In this document: positions 34,932 through 43,604 of the stretch, one piece after another
Layout of the letters: the number at the start of each line of letters is the position of its first letter
Numbering within the stretch: position 1 is the first letter of the stretch
Assembly: GCA_027491255.1 (NCBI GenBank)
Contig: JAIXWM010000161.1
Coordinates: 1 to 64,000 of the forward strand
Length of the DNA: 64,000 nt
From: Rubrivivax sp.
GTDB taxonomy: Bacteria; Pseudomonadota; Gammaproteobacteria; Burkholderiales; Burkholderiaceae_C
Direction of reading: 5' to 3'
Program-made: the position numbers and the translations under genes
The notes under the pieces: generated by a model
Database searches by the model: none
The model's input: the letters and a program-made list of their open reading frames with translations, nothing else
What the model was told of the DNA's origin: nothing

Positions 34932-35830
34932 AGTTGCCGATCACGGCCAGCGCGGGACGCCGCGTCTCGGAGACCGCGTCGTAGTCGAAAACCACACCGG
35001 CCTGCTCGAGCATCCAGCGCTCAATACGCTCGTGGTGCACGCGCAGCAAATCCAGGGGGCGGCGCTTGTAATGCTTCTCGGCGGTGGCGCTGGGCTTGTG
35101 GCCTTGAATCTGGGCGACGACGCCTACAGGGACCTCGAGCCATTCGGTGAGGCTGGCGAAGCTGCGCCGCAGGCCGTGCAGTGTCAGACCGTCTATGCCG
35201 GCGGCGGCACAGGCTCGGCGGTGCGCGATGTCTGGGTCGGATAGCCGGCCAGATCCGCTGGCTTGCACAAGCTCACCATCCGGCGGCTCAGTGCCTTGCC
35301 GCTCGTGATATCGAGCGCGGCGACGAGCATGTAAAGGGTCGAGACTCAGGACGCGGCTTGAGGCGAACACCCAGTCGTTGGCGCGTGGCAAGCCTGCCAG
35401 CAGCGCAGCGGCATATGGCGTCAGTGGTACTTCGCGGCCGGCGGCGTCTACCTTATCAGCCAGACGCAGACCCTTCCACCGCCAGTTCACGTCATCCCAA
35501 CGCAGGCGCAGCAGTTCCTCCCGGCGCGCGCCGGTCAGCAGCAGCACCTGCAGATAGGCGGCAACGATGGGGTTCGGGAGTGCTCGCACTTGGGCGAACC
35601 ACATCGGCAACTGCTCCTTCAGCAGTACGTCGTCCTTCGGGCGGGCGCGGCCGGCAGCCTTGCGGGTCTTACGACTCGACGCAGCGGCAGCATCCACCCG
35701 GCCAGCCAGATCGGGTTCGGCGGCGGCCCATCGCAGGAACGCCTTGAGCATACGCAGCGCCAGCCGCACGCGGGCGGGTCGGTCCTTCGCCTCTCGGGCG
35801 GCCCACGCCTCCACGGTGGACGTCGTCAGG
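34930..35830 (-). pseudogene. Tyrosine recombinase/integrase, 5'-truncated
   Basis: About 300 residues of a phage-type integrase remain: part of the core-binding domain (RLALRMLKAFLRWAA) and the catalytic domain with LTGARREELLRLRWDD (first Arg), LTLHGLRRSFASL (HxLR) and GHKPSATAEKHY (Tyr nucleophile). The N-terminal arm-binding region is missing. Coding similarity stops exactly where the second tRNA-end/terminator repeat begins (35831); the frame stays open beyond it but only through the repeat and antisense of the next gene. The gene was probably cut by recombination between att-like repeats. The catalytic residues are intact, but activity is unlikely without the N-terminal part. Confidence 0.75.
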
Positions 35831-35896
35831 CCGGGGAGCCCACAGAAACAAGCACCTAGCCCACCCTCACCCGGTGGGCTTTGTTGCTTCTGGGGT
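35831..35896 (+). repeat. Second copy of the tRNA-end/terminator repeat
   Basis: From CCGGGGAGCC to CTTCTGGGG this repeats 33701-33766 with few changes, including the terminator stem AGCCCACC/GGTGGGCT (35858-35880). The T-arm and anticodon part are lacking, replaced by the integrase remnant. It is a partial att-like copy and also the break point of the integrase gene. Confidence 0.85.
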
Positions 35897-35957
35897 GGTT
35901 GCTTGCCACAAGCCCGTCGGAAACATCGAGCAGAGGCCTGACCGCCGGGCGTCGGCG

Positions 35958-37181
35958 TCAGGCCTGGCCGGCGAGCCATTCGAAGCTCGGCGGCGTCAGC
36001 GTGTCCTGCGGTACGCCGCACGCCCTCTGCTCTTCGCCCCAACCGGCGGCGATGGTGGCCTGGGTCTCCTCGATGTAGTTCGCTGCATCCGTCGGGTCGA
36101 CGCCGAAGTTTTCGCAGGTCTTCAGCAGGTTCTTGGCTGTAGCGACCGAACTGCCGTCGCGGGTGATGGCCATGGCCAAGGTGCCCGAGAACGAGGTGTA
36201 GGGGGCGATGTCGAAGGCATCGGACAGCCCCCAGCGGCCATCCCGGTACAGCAGCCCGTGGTTGCGAGGATGGTCGTCACCGTTGCCGCAGAGGGCGTTG
36301 AAGGCCATCCGCCGCCAGAGCTCCCGCTTGAGTTCGGCCGTGTTGACGCCTGCACGACCGCACCAGCGCTCCAGTTCGTAGGCCAGAGCGATGTAGGACC
36401 GTTGGCGCTCACCCCGGGTCTGGGCATCCAGGCGCAAGACGGTGTGCGCGCTGGCATAGAGAGAACGGAAGACCTGGCCCTCGGCATCCACGTGCCGGTC
36501 GAAGCGCCTGACCAGCAGCACCTCGCGGTCTCCGACCGGCGTGAACTCCACCTCCGCCGCACGAATGCCGCAACGCCGGGCCAGGCGCATCGCCACGAAT
36601 TCCCGCAGCGGCGCGTGGGGCGGGTCGCCACGGTCCTGGAGCTTGGCGATCCAGTACTGGCCCTTGTGCAGCACCGTCAGCTTCGGACGCTCACCGCCCA
36701 GACTCGTTCCCTTGATGCCCTTGACCTCGCGCGCCGCGTGGCTGCTGGCGCGCCCCGGCGGCAACTTGGCGATGACGTCGAGGAGGTGCTCCGCGGCGGG
36801 GGGCTGGAAGTTCATCCTGGCCGCGATGTCGTCGCAGACCTCGACCGCACCGACCGAGTCACCTTCGGACAGTTCGAGCCGCTGCATCGGGTCGGCCAAC
36901 GTCGTTCCTCGCAGCTGCTCGAGCAAGGCCAGGCCGAAGCCCTCGGGACTGGCGTCCCGGAACACCCCGAACAGACCGCCCTGACGGGTCTCCCTGAGGC
37001 CCTTCCTGGACCGCGTGAACCGCAGGTTGAACTCGTCGAGTTGCAGGGCATCAGGGCGCGCGAGGTACTCCTCGTCGTAGTGGAACGTGCCGACGCCACG
37101 GACGAGCGAGAACGCGCCACAGCGCACCGGATGCGGACGAGCCGGCAGCCAGACCCAGACGGGCTTCTCGCTGTCGCTCAT
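35958..37181 (-). CDS. hipA: HipA family serine/threonine kinase toxin (first pair)
   Basis: This 407-residue HipA protein has the Gly-rich loop GTSLGGERPKLTVL (about 168-181), the catalytic loop CGNGDDHPRNHGLL and the metal-binding DAFDIAP, so it should be an active kinase. HipA-type toxins phosphorylate targets such as GltX and cause growth arrest. It overlaps the end of the HipB gene by 4 bp. The 3' end lies 62 bp from the second tRNA-end repeat. Confidence 0.88.
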   Translation of the reverse strand: MSDSEKPVWVWLPARPHPVRCGAFSLVRGVGTFHYDEEYLARPDALQLDEFNLRFTRSRKGLRETRQGGLFGVFRDASPEGFGLALLEQLRGTTLADPMQRLELSEGDSVGAVEVCDDIAARMNFQPPAAEHLLDVIAKLPPGRASSHAAREVKGIKGTSLGGERPKLTVLHKGQYWIAKLQDRGDPPHAPLREFVAMRLARRCGIRAAEVEFTPVGDREVLLVRRFDRHVDAEGQVFRSLYASAHTVLRLDAQTRGERQRSYIALAYELERWCGRAGVNTAELKRELWRRMAFNALCGNGDDHPRNHGLLYRDGRWGLSDAFDIAPYTSFSGTLAMAITRDGSSVATAKNLLKTCENFGVDPTDAANYIEETQATIAAGWGEEQRACGVPQDTLTPPSFEWLAGQA

Positions 37182-37507
37182 CTCGACCCACCCCCCCGCA
37201 CACGCTGCGGCAGCTGCAACTCCAGCAAAGCGACGTCACCGTCGTCTCTGCCCAGGCGAGAGACAGCGTCGGTGAACCCGCCCAAGACATCCAGCGCCCA
37301 CAGGACCTTGAGCCAGTAGCCCAGCTGCACACTGCCGCCACCCTTCTCCATCGTGACGAGGGTGTTGGTGCTGATGCCGGCCTTGGACGCGAGGTCGGGT
37401 TGCGTCAGACCCCTGGCCTTGCGGACGGTCCGGACACGCTCGGCAAGCGCCTTCAGGCCATCCTCCGCTTCGAAGGGCAGTCGCTGCGCAGTCGAGGAAG
37501 TTCTCAT
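37178..37507 (-). CDS. hipB: HipB-type XRE antitoxin (first pair)
   Basis: This 109-residue protein has a Cro/CI helix-turn-helix at about 20-75 (RKARGLTQPDLASKAGISTNTLVTME) and a Pro/Arg-rich tail. It overlaps hipA by 4 bp. As antitoxin it should bind HipA and repress the operon at the palindrome 24 bp upstream. Confidence 0.85.
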   Translation of the reverse strand: MRTSSTAQRLPFEAEDGLKALAERVRTVRKARGLTQPDLASKAGISTNTLVTMEKGGGSVQLGYWLKVLWALDVLGGFTDAVSRLGRDDGDVALLELQLPQRVRGGGSR

Positions 37508-37530
37508 ATCTCAGTACCAAAGGCCTATAT

Positions 37531-37548
37531 ATCACAAGTTATTGTGAT
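37531..37548. promoter_or_regulatory. Operator palindrome of the first hipBA operon
   Basis: ATCACAAGTTATTGTGAT is a perfect dyad (7-bp arms, 4-bp centre) in an A/T-rich spacer directly upstream of hipB. It is well placed to cover the promoter. Confidence 0.65.
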
Positions 37549-37781
37549 TTTAGTACTTCTGAACGGCCAGCAGCAAGCACCCGTTCGGCCCGGGCACGTC
37601 AGTGCTCATGCACTTCGCTGCCCCGCTGCCGGCCACGCACCCGGTGCTGGGCTGCGGGCCGCCGCTCGAAAGGCTGGTGGACGACATCTGCGACGACCCG
37701 ATCCACCCGCCAGCGCGAGCCCACGCCACGGACTTCGCGACCCGGCCCCTGCTGCTGTATCCATGCAAACCGGAGTGGGCC

Positions 37782-39122
37782 TCAGCCCGTAGGCATGCCC
37801 TCGAGTGCTCGGGCAGCGCTCTGCAGACCGCCGAGCACCTTGTCCGCCACCTCTTGCGAGAACCCTGCCGGCAGCGCCCGCTGCACTTGGTCAATGACCG
37901 CCGGGGTCCGTTCGACAAGCTCCCGAATCATCGGCTCGGCCGTCTCGCCATAGCCAAAGCGCTTGGCGGTGCTGTTGAAGTGCCGACGCTGGATGCGCTC
38001 GGCCTCGTAGTGGCGGTTCTTGCCGACCAAGGCCATGGCGAGCTTGAGCGCCCGCGGTGACCACTGGTTCGGGCCATCGCCCATCACCGGATACGCCGAC
38101 ATGACGTCGTACAGCGGCGTCATGCGGTAGCGCCCTCCAGGCAGCAGGTGAATGCTGAAATTCTTCGCATGTCCGTCGGGTGCCCTCAACATCCAGAAGA
38201 GCAGCTGCGAGGCCATGAGCGTGCGCAGGTCGCGCTCGGCCTCGACCGACTGCTGCAGCAGGTTGAAGAGCACGCCCAGCCCCGGGCCGCCTTCGGCCTC
38301 GTACTTCACGAGGGGCGAGGTGCCCGTGGCCTGGCAGAAGTCCTCCTGCACCAGGCGCAGCAGCCGCTGGCCGTCGGCGGACACCGTCCGGTCAAAGCGC
38401 TCGACCACCAGCACCCTTTGCTGGCCGAAGGTCGCAATCTCCGCCTGAGGCACTGGAAGGCCGTAGGCGTCGATGAGCTTCAGACACAGCCATTCGTTGT
38501 CCACCGAGGTGCTGAAGTCGGCCTGCTTCCCGCCGACCAGTCCCAGGGGCAGCTTGAAGATGTGCGTGGTGGGCGTGGCGCCGCGCGGCTTCATCCAGCG
38601 GCCGTTCCAGCGCAGGAAGGCATCCTTCTCCTGCGCGCCGGCCAGCGAAATGCGGAAGTCGTCGTCCGGGTCGCGCGCTCCGAATCGGTCTGGCGTCACG
38701 ACCTCGAGCAGGTGCCGCTCGATGGCGACCTCGTCCGCCTCGACGCCCTCGACCCGGTCCTGCCCCTCGGGTGCTGCGCCCTCGGGCAGGAATTGCAGCG
38801 CTCCGACGCAGTCGCGGCCGATGGCCGACAGCAGGTCGAAGGACTCGACAGAGCCAGTGCGAAAGCGCTCGGCCACCCGTTTGCGGATGGCCGGGCTGTC
38901 CGGCAGCAGGTTGTCGAAGTAGTGCTCGACCGCTGAGCCTTTCAGGGGCTCGTCGCCGAGCCCGAAAGGCAGTGACAGCGACAGGGGTCGCCCTACAGCC
39001 GATGCCCGCCAAGCCGGGGCGTACTGCAGTTCCATGTCGCCACGGGCCGTGACGGTCCAGCGCCCGACGTAGGTACCGTTGGCCCACAGAGCCAGCGTCT
39101 GGGTCTTGGAGCGCCGCGCCAT
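37782..39122 (-). CDS. hipA: HipA family kinase toxin (second pair)
   Basis: This is a 446-residue HipA of a different subfamily from its neighbour: N-terminal HipA_N-type domain (LSLSLPFGLGDEPLKGSAVEHYFDNLLPD), Gly-rich loop SLAGAQEKDAFL, catalytic APDGHAKNFS and the activation-segment start LYDVMSAYP. The motifs are intact. It begins 1 bp after the second HipB gene. Two dissimilar HipBA pairs side by side suggest separate acquisitions at the same att array. Confidence 0.88.
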   Translation of the reverse strand: MARRSKTQTLALWANGTYVGRWTVTARGDMELQYAPAWRASAVGRPLSLSLPFGLGDEPLKGSAVEHYFDNLLPDSPAIRKRVAERFRTGSVESFDLLSAIGRDCVGALQFLPEGAAPEGQDRVEGVEADEVAIERHLLEVVTPDRFGARDPDDDFRISLAGAQEKDAFLRWNGRWMKPRGATPTTHIFKLPLGLVGGKQADFSTSVDNEWLCLKLIDAYGLPVPQAEIATFGQQRVLVVERFDRTVSADGQRLLRLVQEDFCQATGTSPLVKYEAEGGPGLGVLFNLLQQSVEAERDLRTLMASQLLFWMLRAPDGHAKNFSIHLLPGGRYRMTPLYDVMSAYPVMGDGPNQWSPRALKLAMALVGKNRHYEAERIQRRHFNSTAKRFGYGETAEPMIRELVERTPAVIDQVQRALPAGFSQEVADKVLGGLQSAARALEGMPTG

Positions 39123-39123
39123 C

Positions 39124-39444
39124 TCACCACTCCGGCGGGGTGTCGGGCGTACTCGACGAATTTGTCGATGCAGGTGTCGGTCCGGGGTGAGTCATCTTGG
39201 TTTCCGACGACAGGCTCTGGCGCTCTGCGACGCTGAGTTCCAGACCGACCACCGCGCACCAGGTCAGGAGCTGTTTCACACTGAGCTCGTCCGCGTGCCC
39301 CTCGAGATGGGAGACCCGGTTCTGGCTCAGCCCGAGCCGCGCACCGACCTCAGCCTGCGTCAGCCCACGGCGCTTGCGCGCCGCGCGCAACAGCAGGCCG
39401 AGCTGGGTCGCAGTGAGCAGCGGGTGGGTGGTAGGCGGCGTCAT
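39124..39444 (-). CDS. hipB: HipB-type XRE antitoxin (second pair)
   Basis: This 106-residue protein has a helix-turn-helix at about 15-70 (RGLTQAEVGARLGLSQNRVSHLE) and a disordered Ser/Thr/Pro-rich tail of about 25 residues, which in HipB serves as the degradation tag and active-site plug. Two similar operator sites lie directly upstream. Confidence 0.85.
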   Translation of the reverse strand: MTPPTTHPLLTATQLGLLLRAARKRRGLTQAEVGARLGLSQNRVSHLEGHADELSVKQLLTWCAVVGLELSVAERQSLSSETKMTHPGPTPASTNSSSTPDTPPEW

Positions 39445-39446
39445 GA

Positions 39447-39491
39447 ATCATCCGAAATACAGATGATCCGATTTTATCCGTAAAACAGATA
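39447..39491. promoter_or_regulatory. Two tandem HipB-type operators
   Basis: The words ATCCGAAATACAGAT (about 39450-39466) and ATCCGTAAAACAGAT (39476-39490) are two copies of the same imperfect dyad with identical spacing, one ending YATCC and the other AGATR. They resemble the known HipB site TATCC-N8-GGATA. The first is 6 bp from the hipB start, so repression would be direct. Confidence 0.65.
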
Positions 39492-39601
39492 TTTTTCAAG
39501 TAGCTGTATCTCAGACGAAACCCGCAAGTCGGTGACGCGCGCCCTCTTGGGGCCGAAGAGCCACCCCGCATGCCTGGACGAGGGGCATACACGGCCTCTG
39601 G

Positions 39602-39698
39602 CTGTCAATACGCAGGTCGCTGGTTCGAACCCAGGACGGGCCGCCCATCAAAACAAGCGCTCAGCCCACCCTCACCCAGTGGGCGTTGTTGCTTCCGG
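39602..39698 (+). repeat. Third, degenerate tRNA-Asn 3'-end/terminator copy
   Basis: The 47 bp from CTGTCAATACGCAGG through CTGGTTCGAACCCAGG to about 39647 match the tRNA-Asn 3' half at 33667 in roughly four of five positions. It is followed by a decayed form of the same terminator (GCCCAC...GTGGGC, 39664-39684) and GTTGCTTC. This is an old att-like copy and marks the right end of the element array. Confidence 0.7.
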
Positions 39699-40208
39699 CG
39701 TGTTTGATTGCCACACGCTTGCCATCAGCGGCACAGGCCGCGCGATCGCGTGCTCTCCACCGGCAAGTTCAAGCCGCAGCGATGCTGCTTCGCTGCGTGC
39801 CAGCAGGGTCTGCGGCCACTTCTCCTCGAGCTCGGACAGACCCACAGCCCGCAGCAGCGAATGCGGCACGCCGGTGGCGTCGAGCGCCTCCTCCTCATGC
39901 AGCGGGCGCGCCGATGACGGGTAACTCCGGATGCCTGCGCCCCGACGCCGGTCTAAATTCTCGAGGAAGCAGGCCGTACGGCTGGGGCGGGGCATGTCTT
40001 TCGCAGTGCCCTGGACGGGTTTCAGGCCATGCGGGCGACCCGTGCTCCAGCGGCGGCGGTCTCTGCGCGCCGGCGTGGTCGCCGTGCCGGTGAGACGACA
40101 CCGTGATGGCCGTTTCGCCGCGTCCGGTGGCCGGCCGTTCCAGGGCCTGGCTGCGCGGAGCACCCGCCTTCGCCGGCCGATCCCAACCCTTCACACGAGG
40201 CTTCGCGC
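39699..40208. other. Boundary region without a convincing gene
   Basis: About 510 bp between the last att-like repeat and the TctC-like gene. A minus-strand frame (39672-40163) includes PLHEEEALDATGVPHSLLR and GLSELEEKWPQTLLA, which could be the remains of a real protein, but its ends run through the repeat and a low-quality Arg-rich part, and third-position GC is only moderate. I read it as a decayed gene at the island-chromosome boundary plus the upstream region of the next gene. Confidence 0.3.
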
Positions 40209-41204
40209 ATGAGCGTCATCCCGCCCCACCCCACCCGCCGCCGCGCGGTCCTTCGCCTCGCGGCAGGCGCCGCGGTCACCTCGTCGCTCGGGGTGCTCGC
40301 GCAAGCCGAATGGCCCTCGCGCAGCATTCGGATCGTCGTGCCCTATGCGCCGGGCGGCAGCTCGGACACCCTGGGCCGCATGATCGCGAAGCACCTGGGC
40401 GAGACCCTGAAGCAGAACGTCGTCGTCGACAACCGCGCCGGCGCGGCAGGCATGATCGGTTCCCAGCACGTGGCGCGCTCGGCCCCCGACGGCTACACCC
40501 TCGTGGTCTCGGGCATCGCCTCCCATGTGCTGGCGCCGGTGGCCAACCCGTCGATGTTCGACCCGCTCAAGGATTTCACCCACATTGCCATGCTCGGCGG
40601 GCCACCGCTGGGCATGGTCGTCAATGCGCAGCGCGGCGTCACGGATTTCAAAGGCTTCCTCGCCTTCGCGGCCGCCAGCCCGCAAGGGGTGAGCTGGGGC
40701 TCGCCGGGTCAGGGCTCGCACGGGCACCTCACCGGGGAGATGCTGCGCGAGACGGCCAGGCTCAACATGGTGCACATCAGCTACAACGGGGGCGCACCGG
40801 CGGTGAACGACCTCGTGGCCAATCAGATCCCCCTGGGCGTGATGACCTTGAGCTCGTCCAACGCCATGGTCGATGCCGGCAAGCTGCGCCTGCTGGCGGT
40901 GTCTTCCTCGCGACGCGTGGCGGCCTACCCGAACACGCCCACCTTCGCCGAACTCGGCTACCCGCAGCTCACGGGCACGACCTGGTTCGCGCTGTCGGGG
41001 CCTGCGGGCATGCCTGCGGCGGTCGTGTCCCGGCTCAACGATGCGGTTCGCAAGGGCCTGCAGACACCGGCGCTGGTGAAGCAACTGGCTACCGAGAGCA
41101 TGGAGACCCTGGACCTCGACGCGCCAGCGTTCACGAACTACGTGGCCGAGGAGATCGCGCGCTGGGGCCCGGCCGTGAAGCTGGTCAACAGCCGCAAGGC
41201 CTGA
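40209..41204 (+). CDS. Bug/TctC family tripartite tricarboxylate transporter substrate-binding protein
   Basis: This 331-residue protein has a twin-arginine-like N-terminus (RRRAVLRLAAGAA), a signal peptide ending near LAQA, then the family pattern WPSRSIRIVVPYAPGGSSDTLGR, VVVDNRAGAAGMIG, APDGYTL and the C-terminal KLVNSRKA. These are periplasmic binding proteins, very numerous in Burkholderiales and often without their own membrane subunits, as here. The bound compound is likely a carboxylate, possibly the substrate of the adjacent catabolic operon. Confidence 0.9.
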   Translation: MSVIPPHPTRRRAVLRLAAGAAVTSSLGVLAQAEWPSRSIRIVVPYAPGGSSDTLGRMIAKHLGETLKQNVVVDNRAGAAGMIGSQHVARSAPDGYTLVVSGIASHVLAPVANPSMFDPLKDFTHIAMLGGPPLGMVVNAQRGVTDFKGFLAFAAASPQGVSWGSPGQGSHGHLTGEMLRETARLNMVHISYNGGAPAVNDLVANQIPLGVMTLSSSNAMVDAGKLRLLAVSSSRRVAAYPNTPTFAELGYPQLTGTTWFALSGPAGMPAAVVSRLNDAVRKGLQTPALVKQLATESMETLDLDAPAFTNYVAEEIARWGPAVKLVNSRKA

Positions 41205-41291
41205 GAGCGCGGGGGCCCTGGCCCCGGGACAGCGGTTGGCGCGGCCCTCCCGCGGGCCGGCCGGCCGGGCACGGCCCGGCCGAGAGTCCAT

Positions 41292-42065
41292 TCACCAGCC
41301 GTTGGCGGCTCGCGCCTGCGCGCGCCAGAGGTCCCAGGCGCGCATCCCGGCGCCCTGGTTGACGACGTCCGCCCGCTCGCCCTCGTCAGCATCGAGCGCG
41401 GCCAAGGGCTCGCCGGCAGCCAGGGCGTGGGCCCAGTGCTGGATACGGGCGTTGACCTCGGTGTAGACCGCCCGGAAGACGGCCACCTCCAGGCTCGGCC
41501 CGACGGCGACGCTGCCGTGCGCGCGCATCAGCGCGACCTGCCGCAGCCCCAGGGTCTGGGCCAGCGCCTGCCCCTTGGGTCCGTCGCTGACCAGCAAGTC
41601 CGTGGCGCCGAAGCGGTCGCGGATGTCGAAGACGGGCACGCCGTCCGCCAGGAAGGCGGCGTTGTGGAACATCGCCTGCAGGCGCAAGCGCACCAGCCCG
41701 AAGGGCACGACCGAAGGCGAATGGCTGTGGACGACCGCCATCACATCAGGCCGCGCCTTGTAAAGCTCGCCGTGGATGAAGCGCTCCAGGAAACTCTTGC
41801 GCCCGGCGGGGCTGCAGGGCCGGCTGTCGAGGTCGTACTCGAGGATGTCCTGCGGCTCGACGAGTGCAGGCGCCAGCGAACGCGCCATCAGGTAGCGGTC
41901 GGGGGCGGTCGGATGCCGCATCGACACGTGGCCGAAGGCGTCGACGACACCCTGCGCCGCCAGGATCCGGCTCGCAGCGGCCAGATCGGCCAGGCGCTCG
42001 GGCTCGAGCGGTCCGCCCGAGGGCGGATCGGTGAGAAGGGGATCGGTGGCGGGCGGCGGGTTCAT
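41292..42065 (-). CDS. Class II aldolase/adducin family protein
   Basis: This 257-residue protein has GHVSMRHP (about 46-53), the zinc-binding HSHS (about 113-116) and a later His in MRAHGSVAVG, as in fuculose-phosphate-aldolase-type enzymes; similar proteins act on hydroxy-keto acids or as decarboxylases in aromatic degradation. It is last in the overlapping operon, its ATG sharing 4 bp with the G3E GTPase stop. Substrate unknown. Confidence 0.85.
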   Translation of the reverse strand: MNPPPATDPLLTDPPSGGPLEPERLADLAAASRILAAQGVVDAFGHVSMRHPTAPDRYLMARSLAPALVEPQDILEYDLDSRPCSPAGRKSFLERFIHGELYKARPDVMAVVHSHSPSVVPFGLVRLRLQAMFHNAAFLADGVPVFDIRDRFGATDLLVSDGPKGQALAQTLGLRQVALMRAHGSVAVGPSLEVAVFRAVYTEVNARIQHWAHALAAGEPLAALDADEGERADVVNQGAGMRAWDLWRAQARAANGW

Positions 42066-42799
42066 CGGGTCTCGAATGCGTCGGTGCGGTCGTGCGGGCG
42101 CGTCTGATCCTGACCCGGGCGGACCCCCGGCAGGCCCCAGGCGCGCGGCCGGAAGGGTGCGTCCTCGTCGGGCAGGCGCGCCAGGAGCGGCGGCCGCGTG
42201 GCCAGGCGTTTCAGCACCGGCTCGAGGGCGCAGGGCGCGTGCGGCGAGGAGTCGAAGCAGGCGGCCTCGGGGCTCAGGGCCGACGCCAGCGCGCGCAGGC
42301 GGGACTGCTGCTCGGGGCTGCGCCGGTCGGCATGGCTCAGCACGAGCACGTCAGCGCCCTGCGCCTGGGCCGGGAACTCGGGCTCGCCATGCAACACCGC
42401 CACCACCCCCTCGAGCCGGTAACGTTCGGCCAGCAGCGGGTGAGCGCGCAGCGCCTGGGCGATGGGGGCGGCGTCCGCGCGGCCCGCGGTCTCGATCACG
42501 ACGCGGTCGAAGCGCGGTGCCACGCGGTGCAGGCGGTCCCAGAACAACTGCTCCAGCGCCTCGGCCACGCCGGGCAGGCCCTCGCAGCACAGGCAGGGCG
42601 CGGCGCCGATCGCGGCCGCATCCCGCACAGCGCCCGTGCCTCCGGCCTCGAGGGCGACCGCGCCCGCCTCGTTCAGCACCACCGCGGCGCTCGAGAGCGC
42701 GGGCTGGGCCAGCCAGTGCCGCAGCAGCGTGGTCTTGCCGCTGCCGAGCGCGCCGGTGAGCAGCAGCACCGGCAGACGCGGTCGGGCTTCAGCCACCAT
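42062..42799 (-). CDS. CobW-like G3E family GTPase (metallochaperone type)
   Basis: ATG 42799 gives 245 residues starting just before the P-loop GALGSGKTTLL; the upstream in-frame extension is antisense-like and was rejected. The metal-binding motif CLCC follows at about residue 69, then a Walker B-like VVIETAG. It lacks the C-terminal CobW_C domain seen in longer members. G3E GTPases deliver metal to partner enzymes, so a job loading iron or zinc into the oxygenase, dehydrogenase or aldolase of this operon is a reasonable guess. It overlaps both neighbours. Confidence 0.8.
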   Translation of the reverse strand: MVAEARPRLPVLLLTGALGSGKTTLLRHWLAQPALSSAAVVLNEAGAVALEAGGTGAVRDAAAIGAAPCLCCEGLPGVAEALEQLFWDRLHRVAPRFDRVVIETAGRADAAPIAQALRAHPLLAERYRLEGVVAVLHGEPEFPAQAQGADVLVLSHADRRSPEQQSRLRALASALSPEAACFDSSPHAPCALEPVLKRLATRPPLLARLPDEDAPFRPRAWGLPGVRPGQDQTRPHDRTDAFETR

Positions 42800-43604
42800 C
42801 GGTCGCCCAACCGAGGCGGCGCGAGATCTCGCGCCCGGCTTGCTCGACCGCCGGCACGAGCTGGCGCTGCGCCTTGCGGGTGTAGCGCGAGGCCGGCACC
42901 GTGAGCCCGACCGCGGCCACGGCGAGGCCCTGCGCGTCGAGCACCGGGGCGGCGACGGTGCGCGTGTCGTCCTCGCATTCACCTTCGTCCAAGGCGTGCC
43001 CGGCCAGGCGCACCGCGTCAAGCCCCAGCGCCCAGCGCGCGGGATCGGTCTCGGTGCGGGCGGTCAGGGCTTGCAGGCCGGCGCCGAGCGCGCGCTGGCG
43101 CACCGCCGGCGACGCATGGGCCAGCAGCACCCGGCCCTCGGCGGTGCAGTGCGCCGGCCGGCGCATGCCCAGCCAGGTGCGCGGGCCGACGGCATGGACA
43201 CCGTCGAGCTTGTAGAGGTAGACGATGTCGCCCTCGGTCAGGGCGGCAAGGTGCACGGTCTCGCCGGTGGCGTCGCGCAGCGCGTCCAGCACCGGCTTGG
43301 CCTCGGCCGAGACGTTCATGCGCCGGCGCACCGTCGTGCCCAGCGCGAACAGCGTCAGGCCCAGGCGGTAGCGGCCGTCGCCGCTGTCCTGCTCGACGAA
43401 GCCCTCGGCCACCATCGTGCTGGCCAGCCGATGCACGGTGCTCTTGGCCAGGCCGAGCTCGCGCGCCAGCGCCGTGATGCCGTGCGCGCCGGGCTCGCGC
43501 GCCAGGGCCTTCAGCAAGCGCAGCGAAGCCGCCACGGAGGACAGGCGTCGCGCACCGGCGCCACCGCCAGTCGGGCCGGCGGCGCGGCGTTCAGGCAAGG
43601 CCAA
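42789..43604 (-). CDS. IclR family transcriptional regulator
   Basis: This 271-residue protein has an N-terminal winged helix (ALARELGLAKSTVHRLASTM) and the IclR effector domain (ALTEGDIVYLYKLDG, then RRPAHCTAEGRVLLA). Its start overlaps the end of the dehydrogenase gene by 14 bp and its end overlaps the GTPase start by 11 bp, so it is translated from the middle of the operon. That is unusual for a regulator of the same operon and implies autoregulatory feedback. Confidence 0.9.
   Translation of the reverse strand: MALPERRAAGPTGGGAGARRLSSVAASLRLLKALAREPGAHGITALARELGLAKSTVHRLASTMVAEGFVEQDSGDGRYRLGLTLFALGTTVRRRMNVSAEAKPVLDALRDATGETVHLAALTEGDIVYLYKLDGVHAVGPRTWLGMRRPAHCTAEGRVLLAHASPAVRQRALGAGLQALTARTETDPARWALGLDAVRLAGHALDEGECEDDTRTVAAPVLDAQGLAVAAVGLTVPASRYTRKAQRQLVPAVEQAGREISRRLGWATDGG

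Noticed and set aside
35835..36042. N-terminal 70 codons of the integrase reading frame
   Set aside because: They translate the att-like repeat and the antisense of the HipA gene end, so they are not integrase sequence.
39672..40163. A 163-codon minus-strand frame at the island boundary
   Set aside because: It runs through the degenerate repeat, has weak third-position bias and no recognisable family; at most a remnant.
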